From Thermus thermophilus HB8 (GTDB lineage: Bacteria > Deinococcota > Deinococci > Deinococcales > Thermaceae): a DNA stretch of 64,000 bases. Numbering within the stretch: the first letter of the stretch is position 1; each line of letters opens with the position of its first letter. Of the stretch, positions 55,720 to 63,630 are shown piece by piece. The stretch lies in contig NC_006461.1 of the NCBI RefSeq assembly GCF_000091545.1, positions 371,564 through 435,563 on the forward strand, written 5' to 3'. The notes under the pieces are model-generated. The model was given only the letters and a program-made list of their open reading frames with translations. It ran no database searches and was not told the DNA's origin. The position numbers were made by a program, and so were the translations under genes.

Positions 55720-56844
55720 GTGCGGGGCGTCTACCTGGACTACGCGGCCACCACGCCCCTGGATCCCGAGGTCCGGGAGGCCATGCGGGCGGTGGAGGAG
55801 GTCTTCGGCAACCCCAGCAGCATCCACCGCTTCGGCCAGGAGGCCCGTAAGGTCTTGGAGGAGGCCCGGGAACGGGTGGCGGAGGCGCTCGGGGCGCGGC
55901 CCCGGGAGGTGGTCTTCACCGCAGGGGGCTCCGAGGCCGACGCCCTCGCCCTCCTGGGCCCGGCCCTGGCCCGGGGCCGGGGGCACGTGGTGAGCACGGC
56001 GGTGGAGCACGCCGCCGTGCTCGGGGCCCTGCGCCTCTTGGAGCGGCTGGGCTTCGCCGTGACCCTCCTCAAGCCCGATTCCCTAGGGATGGTCTACCCC
56101 GAGCAGGTGGAGGAGGCCCTGCGCCCCGACACCTTCCTGGTGAGCGTCATGACGGCGAACAACGAGCTCGGCAACCTCTACCCGGTGCGGGAGATCGCCG
56201 AGGTGGCCCACCGGCACGGGGCCCTCTTCCACACCGACGCCGTCCAGGCGGTGGGGCAGGTCCCCTTCCGCATGGACGAGGTGGGGGCGGACCTGGTCTC
56301 CTTGAGCGCCCACAAGTTCTACGGGCCCAAGGGCGTGGGGGCGCTCCTCGTCCGCCAGGGGGTGGAGCTTATGGCCGTTGTGCCGGGGAAGCAGGAGGGG
56401 GGTAGGCGGGGCGGCACGCAGAGCCCCGTTTTGGCCCACGGGATGGCCGTGGCCCTGGAGCTCGCCCTGAAGCGCCTTCCCGAGGAGGCGGCGCGCCTTG
56501 CGGCCTTGCGGCGGCGCCTCGAGGCGGGGCTTCTCGCGGTGGAGGGGGTGGAGCTCAACGGCCACCCCGAGCGCCGCCTCCCCAAGCTCGTCAACGTCAC
56601 CGTGAAGGGGGCGGACGGGGAGGCCCTGCTCCTCGCCATGGACCTCCTGGGCGTGGCCGTCTCCTCGGGCTCCGCCTGCAGCGCCGGGAACCTCGAGCCC
56701 TCCCACGTCCTCCTCGCCATCGGCCGCAGCTACGCCGAGGCCAAGGCCTCCTTGCGCTTCTCCCTGGGCCGCTTCACCACCGAGGAGGAGGTGGACCGGG
56801 CGGTGGCGGTCTTCCGGGAGGCCGTGGCCCGGGCCCGGGCTTGA
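55720..56844 (+). CDS. iscS: cysteine desulfurase (IscS/NifS family)
   Basis: 374 residues from GTG 55720. PLP enzyme that extracts sulfur from cysteine. VYLDYAATTPLDPEV at the N-terminus, Schiff-base Lys in SLSAHKFYGPKG, and the persulfide-forming Cys in SSGSACSAGNLEPSHV with a short loop. Coupled to iscR, suggesting Fe-S homeostasis control. No iscU or iscA follows; a different scaffold must be used. Confidence 0.93.
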   Translation: MRGVYLDYAATTPLDPEVREAMRAVEEVFGNPSSIHRFGQEARKVLEEARERVAEALGARPREVVFTAGGSEADALALLGPALARGRGHVVSTAVEHAAVLGALRLLERLGFAVTLLKPDSLGMVYPEQVEEALRPDTFLVSVMTANNELGNLYPVREIAEVAHRHGALFHTDAVQAVGQVPFRMDEVGADLVSLSAHKFYGPKGVGALLVRQGVELMAVVPGKQEGGRRGGTQSPVLAHGMAVALELALKRLPEEAARLAALRRRLEAGLLAVEGVELNGHPERRLPKLVNVTVKGADGEALLLAMDLLGVAVSSGSACSAGNLEPSHVLLAIGRSYAEAKASLRFSLGRFTTEEEVDRAVAVFREAVARARA

Positions 56845-56876
56845 CCGGGCCCGAGCGGAACGGAAGACTAGGGGGG

Positions 56877-58160
56877 ATGGACGCGTTCCGCCTCGCGCCT
56901 TGTGGTCCCTTGCGGGGGCGCCTCCGCGTCCCCGGGGACAAGTCCGTGACCCACCGCGGCCTCATGCTCCTCGCCCTGGCCGAGGGGGAGGGAAGGCTCT
57001 TCTACCCCTTGAAGGCGGGGGACACCCTCTCCACGGCCCGGGTCCTCCAGGCCCTCGGGGCCGAGGTCCGGGAGGAGGGGCCCCACTTCCTCGTGCGGGG
57101 AAGGGGCCTAAGGTTCCAGGAGCCCGAGGACGTCCTGGACTGCGGCAACGCCGGAACCCTCATGCGCCTCCTCCTCGGCCTCCTCGCGGGCCAGGAGGGG
57201 CTTTTCGCCGTCCTCACCGGGGACGCCTCCTTGAGGCGCCGCCCCATGGGCCGGGTGGTGGCCCCCTTGAGGGCCATGGGGGCGAGGGTGGACGGGCGGG
57301 AGGAGGGGGAGAGGGCGCCCCTCGCCGTCCGGGGGGCGCCCCTGAGGGGTTTGCGCTACACCCTCCCCGTGCCCAGCGCCCAGGTGAAGAGCGCCCTCCT
57401 CCTCGCCGGCCTCTTCGCCGAGGGGGTGACGGAGGTGGAGGAGCCCACGCCCACCCGGGACCACACGGAGAGGCTCTTCCGCCACTTCGGCCTGCCCTTG
57501 GAGGTGGAGGGAAGGAAGGTGCGCACCTGGCGCACGGGGCCCTTTCCCGCCAAGGACCTCGTGGTGCCCGGGGACTTCTCCTCGGCCGCCTTCTTCCTGG
57601 TGGCGGCCCTCGTCACCCCGGGCTCGGAGGTGGTGGTGGAGGGGGTGGGGCTGAACCCCACCCGCACCGGCCTCCTCACCGTCCTCAAGGCCATGGGGGC
57701 GGACCTGGAGTGGCAGGTCCTCGAGGGCGAGGCGGGGGAGCCCGTGGGGTGGGTGCGGGCCCGGCATAGCCTCCTGAAGGGCGTGGCCGTGGACCCCGGC
57801 CTCATCCCCCTCATGGTGGACGAGGTGCCGGTCCTGGCGGCGGCCGCCGCCTGGGCGGAAGGGGAGACCTACATCCCGGGCCTCTCCGAGCTTCGGGTCA
57901 AGGAGTCCGACCGGGTCCGGGCCATCGCCGAAAACCTCCGGGCCCTCGGGGTGGAGGTGGAGGAAGGCCCGGACTGGCTCCGCATCCGGGGCGGGGGGGT
58001 GAGGCCGGGCCGGGTGCGGCCCTTCCACGACCACCGCATCGCCATGGCCTTCGCCGTGGCCGGGCTTCCCGTGGGGGTGGAGGTGGAGGAGCCCCACTGG
58101 GCCGAGATCTCCTACCCGGGTTTCTTCCAGGACCTCCTCAGGCTATGCGCGGCATCGTGA
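56877..58160 (+). CDS. aroA: 3-phosphoshikimate 1-carboxyvinyltransferase (EPSP synthase)
   Basis: 427 residues from ATG 56877; an upstream start at 56841 would overlap iscS and is unlikely. Substrate motifs: [61 protein letters not shown], and late RVKESDR-type segment ([15 protein letters not shown]) and DHRIAMAF. It joins PEP and shikimate-3-phosphate in the aromatic pathway. It overlaps cmk by 16 nt. Confidence 0.95.
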
Positions 58161-58771
58161 CCATAGACGGGCCTTCGGCCTCCGGCAAGAGCTCCGTGGC
58201 CAGGCGGGTGGCGGCGGCCTTGGGCGTGCCCTACCTCTCCAGCGGCCTCCTCTACCGGGCGGCCGCCTTCCTCGCCCTGAGGGCGGGGGTGGACCCCGGG
58301 GACGAGGAGGGGCTCCTCGCCCTCCTCGAGGGCCTGGGGGTGCGCCTTCTGGCCCAGGCGGAGGGCAACCGGGTCCTGGCGGACGGGGAGGACCTCACCT
58401 CCTTCCTGCACACTCCCGAGGTGGACCGCGTGGTCTCGGCGGTGGCCCGCCTCCCGGGGGTCCGGGCCTGGGTCAACCGCAGGCTCAAGGAGGTGCCTCC
58501 GCCCTTCGTGGCCGAGGGGAGGGACATGGGCACGGCGGTCTTCCCCGAGGCGGCCCACAAGTTCTACCTCACGGCGAGCCCCGAGGTGCGGGCGTGGCGG
58601 CGCGCCCGGGAAAGGCCCCAGGCCTACGAGGAGGTGCTCCGGGACCTCCTCCGGAGGGACGAGCGGGACAAGGCGCAAAGCGCCCCCGCTCCCGACGCCC
58701 TCGTCCTGGACACCGGGGGGATGACCCTGGACGAGGTGGTGGCCTGGGTCCTGGCCCACATCCGGAGGTAG
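58145..58771 (+). CDS. cmk: cytidylate kinase
   Basis: 208 residues. P-loop [19 protein letters not shown] near 9-27, substrate segment [39 protein letters not shown] with the conserved GRD, and lid [18 protein letters not shown]. It phosphorylates CMP/dCMP. The aroA-cmk linkage is common in bacteria; rpsA, often next, is absent. Confidence 0.94.
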
Positions 58772-58774
58772 GCC

Positions 58775-59548
58775 GTGGTCCCGGGGGCCAAGGAGAGGCC
58801 GGTCCAGGAGTTCCTCAACGCCCTCCTTTTCCGCCCCCTGGCGCACCTCGTCGTCCTCCTCCTCCTGCGTACGCCCGTGAGGCCCCACCACCTGGTCCTC
58901 TTCCACACGGGCCTGGTCCTTGGGGCCGCCTGGCTGCTCCTTAGGGGGGAGGACCTCGGGGCCGCCCTCCTCCTCCAGCTCAAAACCGTCTTGGACAACG
59001 CCGACGGGCAGCTCGCCCGCCTTAGGGGAGAGGTGACGGAGTTTGGGCGCTACCTGGACACGGGGATGGACTTCCTCGGGAACCTGGCCCTCTTCCTGGC
59101 CCTGGGCCTGCGCACCGGTTTCCTGGAGAAGGCCCTCCTCGCTTTTTTGGTTTTCACCCTGGTCCAGTCCTACGACTTCAACCTGGAAAGGCTTTACCGC
59201 CTTTCCCGGGGGCTTCCCTTGCCCGAGGGGCCTCGGGACCCGGAAACCCCCTGGCTTCGCCTCTTCCGGGGGCTTTACGCCCTCCTCTTCGCCCCCCAGG
59301 ACCGGGCCATCGTCGCCTTGGAGCGCTTTCTCCAGGGGCGGTTGCGGCTTGACCCCTCGCGTTTCTGGGACGAGGGGGCCTTGGCGGGGGTGGTGAACCT
59401 GGGCCTCACCACGCAGCTTTTCTTCCTGGGGGTTTTCCTCCTCTTCCACGAGCCTGGCGCCTACCTCACCTTTGTCCTCCTTCAGGCCGTGTATCTTGGC
59501 CTTTGGTACCTATGGAGGATCGCCCGCAGTATCCCATCCCCACGGTAG
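58775..59548 (+). CDS. CDP-alcohol phosphatidyltransferase family protein
   Basis: 257 residues. The family signature is complete: LDNADGQLARLRGEVTEFGR followed by YLDTGMD, i.e. DxxDGxxAR-8x-GxxxDxxxD, which binds Mg2+ and the CDP-alcohol. About six hydrophobic helices. It would make a phospholipid such as phosphatidylinositol-, glycerol- or archaetidyl-type head group; the alcohol is unknown. It overlaps the Nudix gene by 37 nt. Confidence 0.88.
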   Translation: MVPGAKERPVQEFLNALLFRPLAHLVVLLLLRTPVRPHHLVLFHTGLVLGAAWLLLRGEDLGAALLLQLKTVLDNADGQLARLRGEVTEFGRYLDTGMDFLGNLALFLALGLRTGFLEKALLAFLVFTLVQSYDFNLERLYRLSRGLPLPEGPRDPETPWLRLFRGLYALLFAPQDRAIVALERFLQGRLRLDPSRFWDEGALAGVVNLGLTTQLFFLGVFLLFHEPGAYLTFVLLQAVYLGLWYLWRIARSIPSPR

Positions 59549-59922
59549 GGGCCTTGGCGGAGAAGGAAGGCCTTGTGCTCTTGGTGCGCACGGCCAAGTG
59601 GCGGGGGCTTTGGGGGGTGCCCGGGGGGAAGGTGGCCTGGGGGGAGGCCCTGGAGGAGGCCTTGCGGCGGGAGTTCCGGGAGGAGGTGGGCCTCGCCCTT
59701 TCCCAGGTCCGCTTCGCCCTGGTCCAGGAGGCCATCTTCAGCCCCGAGTTTTACAAGCCCACCCACATGCTCCTCTTCAACTACTTCGCCCGGGCGGAGG
59801 GGGAGGTGCGCCCGAACGAGGAGATCCTGGAGTGGGCCTGGGTGGAGCCCGAGAAGGGGCTCGCCTACCCTTTGAACGCCTTTACCCGGGCCCTCTTGGT
59901 GCGCTATCTGGAGGGGAGATGA
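59512..59922 (+). CDS. Nudix hydrolase
   Basis: 136 residues from ATG 59512. The Nudix box reads GGKVAWGEALEEALRREFRE then EVGL, matching GX5EX7REUXEEXGU. Substrates are nucleoside diphosphates linked to another moiety. A short upstream extension (59503) is possible. Its stop overlaps the SDR start (ATGA). Nearness to cmk and the CDP-alcohol enzyme suggests, weakly, a CDP-type substrate. Confidence 0.9.
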   Translation: MEDRPQYPIPTVGALAEKEGLVLLVRTAKWRGLWGVPGGKVAWGEALEEALRREFREEVGLALSQVRFALVQEAIFSPEFYKPTHMLLFNYFARAEGEVRPNEEILEWAWVEPEKGLAYPLNAFTRALLVRYLEGR

Positions 59923-60623
59923 GGACCGCGTTGGTGACGGGGAGCGCCAAGGGCATCGGCCGGGCCATCCTCTTGGCCCTCGCCCGGGAGGGCTACGCCG
60001 TGGCCGTCCACTACCGCACCTCCGAGGCCTTGGCCGAGGCCACCCGTCAAGAGGCGGAGGCCCTGGGCGTCAAGGCCATCAAGGTCCGGGCCGACCTCAC
60101 CCGGGAGGAGGAGGTGGACCGGCTGGTGGAGGAGGTCCGCTACCACCTGGGGGGGGTGGGCGTCCTGGTGAACAACGTGGGGGACTACCTCTACAAGCCC
60201 ATAGAGGAGGTGAGCCTCGAGGAGTGGCGCTGGATCCTGGACACCAACCTCACGGCCACCTTCCTCCTCACCCAAAGGGTCCTCCCCCTCATGGTGGCCC
60301 AGGGCTTTGGCCGCATCGTGAACCTGGGCTACGCCGGGGCGGGGAACCTCCTCGCCCGGACCCACATCACCCCCTACGTCATCGCCAAGACGGGGGTCAT
60401 CCTCTACACCAAGGCCATCGCCAAACGCTTCGCCGCAAGCGGCATCACCGCCAACGTGGTGGCCCCGGGGGTGGCGGAAAACTCCGTCTCCAAGCCCCTC
60501 CACGAGATCCCCATGGGGAGGCTCGCCCTCCTTCAGGAGATCGCCCAGGCGGTGCTCTTCTTCGTCCGCGAGCCCTACCTCACGGGGCAGGTGCTGGAGG
60601 TGGCCGGGGGGTGGAACCTCTAG
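59919..60623 (+). CDS. short-chain dehydrogenase/reductase, FabG-like
   Basis: 234 residues from ATG 59919. TGSAKGIGRAILLALA at 7-22 binds NAD(P)H, NNVGDYLYKPIEEV near 87, and active-site Tyr-Lys in YVIAKTG near 155. The usual catalytic Ser position reads NLGYAGAGN, so the Ser is replaced by Gly or Tyr; activity may be altered. Similar to FabG but not in the fab cluster. Last gene of the aroA-cmk run; the tRNA lies convergent. Confidence 0.85.
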   Translation: MRTALVTGSAKGIGRAILLALAREGYAVAVHYRTSEALAEATRQEAEALGVKAIKVRADLTREEEVDRLVEEVRYHLGGVGVLVNNVGDYLYKPIEEVSLEEWRWILDTNLTATFLLTQRVLPLMVAQGFGRIVNLGYAGAGNLLARTHITPYVIAKTGVILYTKAIAKRFAASGITANVVAPGVAENSVSKPLHEIPMGRLALLQEIAQAVLFFVREPYLTGQVLEVAGGWNL

Positions 60624-60659
60624 GGGCCCCACCGCGGCGTTCGCCAGGGGCTTGGGCGC

Positions 60660-60685
60660 AAAAAGCCCCGGCTCGAGGCCGGGGC
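60660..60685 (-). terminator. rho-independent terminator of the tRNA
   Basis: On the minus strand GCCCCGGC-CTCGA-GCCGGGGC (8-bp stem, 5-nt loop; 60665-60685) is followed by TTTTT (60660-60664), four bases beyond the CCA end of the tRNA. Confidence 0.75.
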
Positions 60686-60688
60686 GGG

Positions 60689-60764
60689 TGGTGGGCCGTG
60701 CAGGATTCGAACCTGCAACCTACCGGTTATGAGCCGGCTGCTCTGACCGTTGAGCTAACGGCCC
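60689..60764 (-). tRNA. tRNA with CAU anticodon (elongator Met or Ile2)
   Basis: 76 nt including an encoded CCA. Cloverleaf checked by eye: acceptor GGGCCGT/ACGGCCC (7 bp), D stem GCTC/GAGC, anticodon stem GCCGG/CCGGT with loop CTCATAA, T stem GCAGG/CCTGC with TTCGAAT. Not an initiator, since the first pair is G-C and the anticodon stem lacks three consecutive G-C pairs of the initiator type. The anticodon arm GGCTCATAACCG resembles bacterial tRNA-Ile2, whose C34 is modified to lysidine, as much as elongator Met. Confidence 0.93.
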
Positions 60765-60833
60765 CCGTCCGGGAACGATAGTAGCACAGCCCGGCCCCTT
60801 TTGCTGTACTCTTGGATTGAAGGAGGTGAGCCT

Positions 60834-61025
60834 ATGCCGGTGAACGAGAGCACCACCGACCGGGTCATCCGGTTCCTCCTTTCCCTCGTCCTCTTCTACT
60901 TCGCCTTCCAGTCCGCCGCGCCCTGGAACTGGATCCTGGGGATCGTGGCCGCTGTCCTCCTCTTCACGGCGATCACGGGGTTCTGCGGCCTCTACCGCGT
61001 CCTGGGCATCAGCACCAAGCGGTGA
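60834..61025 (+). CDS. DUF2892 small membrane protein
   Basis: 63 residues from ATG 60834, preceded by AGGAGGTGAG, the best ribosome site in the window. The family pattern is clear: NESTTDRVIRFLLSLVLFYF, a second helix GIVAAVLLFTAITGFCGLYR and the end LGI. Two helices form a membrane hairpin with a Cys, as in YgaP-type tails. Function unknown. Overlaps the DUF402 gene by 4 nt. Confidence 0.88.
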   Translation: MPVNESTTDRVIRFLLSLVLFYFAFQSAAPWNWILGIVAAVLLFTAITGFCGLYRVLGISTKR

Positions 61026-61552
61026 GCCCGGCCTGGCCCCTCCGCCCGGGCCAGAAGGTCCGGGTGGAGTTCTACAAGTACCCGGAGGAAGCCCTCCACT
61101 ACTTCTGGGAGGCGGAGGTGGTGGAGGTGCGCCCCGAGGGGGTCCTCACCCTCCTCCCCCAGGGCGGGGTCTTCCACCACGTGGGCAAGGGGCGCTCCTT
61201 GGTCCTGGACCACGACGCCTACGTGGCCTTCTTCCCCGGGGCCTGGTACTCCGGGGGGCCCGACGTGCGGGAGGGGAGGGTCCTGGAGTACTACTGGAAC
61301 GTCCAGACCCCGGCCCTTTGGACGGGAGAGGCCTTCCGCCAGTACGACCTGGAGCTGGACGTGAAGTGCCGGGCCGACCACACCTGCGAGGTCTTTGACC
61401 GGGAGGAGTTCCTGGCCAAGCGCCCCCTGTACCCCAGGGCCTGGGTGGAGGAGGCGGAGCGGGCGGTGGAGGCCGTCTTCCGCCACATGCGCGAGGGGCG
61501 CTGGCCCGTCTTGCCCCCCGGAAAGCCCCTACCCTGGATGGAGCGGATCTAG
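61022..61552 (+). CDS. DUF402-family protein
   Basis: 176 residues from GTG 61022. Conserved DUF402 sequence: the FFPGAWYS segment, EYYWNVQTPA, YDLELDVKCRADHTCEVFDR and EEFLAKRPLYP. Related domains occur in RNase E/G associated proteins and in nucleoside phosphatases of the same fold, so a phosphatase or RNA-linked role is possible. The 3' end overlaps the convergent gene by 4 nt. Confidence 0.8.
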   Translation: MSPAWPLRPGQKVRVEFYKYPEEALHYFWEAEVVEVRPEGVLTLLPQGGVFHHVGKGRSLVLDHDAYVAFFPGAWYSGGPDVREGRVLEYYWNVQTPALWTGEAFRQYDLELDVKCRADHTCEVFDREEFLAKRPLYPRAWVEEAERAVEAVFRHMREGRWPVLPPGKPLPWMERI

Positions 61553-62559
61553 GGGAAGAGGTGGGGTACCGGCGGGGAGGGGGCCTCGAGGCTTCCCGGG
61601 CCTAGGGGTTTAAGGGGGAGGAGGCGGCGGCCCTGGAGGGTCCAGTACCCCTCCAAGACCGCCTGGTAGAGGAGGCCCTTGAAGAAGCCGTTGAAGCTGT
61701 CGTCCCAGGTTTCCAGGTTCTGGGCCCTCAAGGGGTAGTTGTGCCAGGCAGGGCCCAGGTAGTAGAGCCACGGGTCCTCTAGGGGCCGGGTATCCTCCGG
61801 CGGGAGGGAGAGGAGGGCGTTGAAATAGCCCCGCAGGCGGCTTGCGGTGAAAAGGAGGTTGAGGTAGGGGTCCAGGAGAGCCCTGCGGGCTTCGGCTTCG
61901 GTGTGGGGAAAGGGCCTTAGGGGGTCCCAGGCGCCGAAGCGCCTTAGGCGCGCCTCCTGTTTTAGGGCGTCCTCCCAGCTCATCTGGGCCAGGCCCAGGG
62001 TGCGGGAAAAGGGGGCCTCCCCCAGGGTGAGGGCCACCCCGTCCGCCACCTCCCGCACCCCCCGGGAGAGCCCCAAGGCCTTGTCCCCGCCGTGCTGCTC
62101 GTTGTCCACGATGGCGGCCAGCACCCCGGGGGGGAGGCCGAGGGCGTGGGCCGCGGCCCGGATCTCCCGGGCGTGGGGCAGGACGTGGCGGGGGGCCATG
62201 GGGAGCCCTTCCAGGTTGACCGGGGCTTTCCGGACCGCCTGACCGATGGCCAGGAGGAAACGGTGCGCCGCTTCTAGGGCTTCCTCCGCTGTGGCGAAGG
62301 CCGAACGCTTCCCGCTTTGTTGGTTGGCGAGCTCCAGCCTGAGGAGGCGGTCGTAGGCCCGGGCCGCCTTCTCCCCGAAGAGGAGGTGCAGGCTCGCCTT
62401 GTTGGCGAGGTGGCGGGCCACCAGGGCCTCCCGCTTCTCCGGAGGGTAGGGGAGGAGGCTCCGGAGGCTGGGCGAGGGAGGGGGGCCCGGGGGAACGGGA
62501 AGGGCCCCGAGGAGCAGGGCGGCGACCCAAAGACCCAGAACCCTGGGGGCCAGGCGCAC
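61549..62559 (-). CDS. secreted protein with a possible lysozyme-like fold
   Basis: 336 residues, signal peptide MRLAPRVLGLWVAALLLGAL followed by a Pro-rich linker. A segment HALGLPPGVLAAIVDNEQHG followed about 35 residues later by RTLGLAQMSWEDALKQEARL resembles the catalytic-Glu and GxxQ motifs of transglycosylases (GLxQ-type). The rest is unfamiliar. Cell-wall turnover is a plausible but unproven role; the exact family was not recognised. Confidence 0.6.
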   Translation of the reverse strand: MRLAPRVLGLWVAALLLGALPVPPGPPPSPSLRSLLPYPPEKREALVARHLANKASLHLLFGEKAARAYDRLLRLELANQQSGKRSAFATAEEALEAAHRFLLAIGQAVRKAPVNLEGLPMAPRHVLPHAREIRAAAHALGLPPGVLAAIVDNEQHGGDKALGLSRGVREVADGVALTLGEAPFSRTLGLAQMSWEDALKQEARLRRFGAWDPLRPFPHTEAEARRALLDPYLNLLFTASRLRGYFNALLSLPPEDTRPLEDPWLYYLGPAWHNYPLRAQNLETWDDSFNGFFKGLLYQAVLEGYWTLQGRRLLPLKPLGPGSLEAPSPPVPHLFP

Positions 62560-62587
62560 GGCGGGCTTCGGAACGGGGGCGCCGCCT

Positions 62588-63595
62588 CTAGGTCCCGGGG
62601 GCGGCCTTCTCCGAGGAGTGGCCGGGGTTCACCTTGAGGGCGGGGTTGGCGTAGGCGGCGGCGTGGTTGGCGGCGATGGCGGCCTCGCCGAACCCCAAGA
62701 CGATGAGGGGAAGCTTCCCCGGGTAGGTGACGATGTCCCCGCAGGCGTAGACCCCGGGAATGCTGGTGGCCATGGTGGTGTCCACCTTGATCTTGTTCTT
62801 CTCCAGGGCGAGCCCCCAGTTGGCCAGGGGGCCGAGCTTGGTGATGTAGCCCGCGAGGATGAGGACGGCGTCCACCTCGAGGGCCAGCTCCTCCTGGGTC
62901 TGGTTGTGGAAGACCACCGCCCAGCGCACCCTTTCGTCCCCCTCTACCCGCCTAAGCTCGTAGGGGGTGAGGACCTCGAGGCGCCCCTCCTCGTGGGCCT
63001 TCATGAGCTCCTTCACGCTCGCCTCGTGGGCCCGGAACTGGGGGCGGCGGTGGATCAGGGTGATGCGCCGGGCGGTGTCCAGAAGGTTCAAGGCCCAGTC
63101 CACGGCGCTGTCCCCCCCGCCCACGATGAGGACCCGCTTCCCCTGGAACTCGGCCTTGCTCTTCACGGCGTAGTAGACGCCCCTCCCCTCAAACTCCCGC
63201 TCCCCCGGCGCCCCGATCCGCCTGGGCTCAAAGGCCCCCACCCCGGCGGCGATGATCACCGCCTTGGCGGTGTAGGCGTTCCCTTGGGAGGTGGTGACCT
63301 TGAAGAGGTCTCCTTCCCTTTCCAGGGTCTCGGCCCGCTCCCCGAGGCTGTAGACAGGGTTAAAGGGGGCCACCTGCTCCACCAGGCCCTTCACCAGGTC
63401 CTTGGCGTAGACCTTGGGGAAGCCGGCCACGTCGTAGATGTACTTCTCCGGGTAGAGGGCGGTAAGCTGCCCCCCGGGCTCGGGCAGGGGGTCCACGAAG
63501 CGGAAGGACAGCCCCCGCATGCCCACGTAAAACCCGGCGAAAAGCCCTGTAGGCCCCGCCCCTACGATGAGCACGTCCGTGTGGTCCGCCGCCAT
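62588..63595 (-). CDS. ferredoxin-NADP(+) reductase, thioredoxin-reductase-like
   Basis: 335 residues from ATG 63595, the length known for the T. thermophilus enzyme. FAD motif [18 protein letters not shown] at 8-25, NADP motif [14 protein letters not shown] near 160, and C-terminal FAD motif [12 protein letters not shown]. The Cys-x-x-Cys of thioredoxin reductase is absent, as expected for this FNR type. It exchanges electrons between NADPH and ferredoxin. It has a good promoter upstream. Confidence 0.93.
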
Positions 63596-63602
63596 GCTTG
63601 TT

Positions 63603-63630
63603 ATTTTATGCACGTGGGCGGGGTTGTCTA
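63603..63630 (-). promoter_or_regulatory. promoter of the ferredoxin-NADP reductase gene
   Basis: On the minus strand TAGACA (63625-63630) and TAAAAT (63603-63608) are 16 nt apart; ATG 63595 lies 7 nt after the -10, so the mRNA should be leaderless. The -35 overlaps the stop of the upstream dehydrogenase. Confidence 0.65.

Noticed and set aside
54262..56010. 582-codon minus-strand frame
   Set aside because: Antisense to the metal permease, iscR and iscS; no ribosome site or motif.
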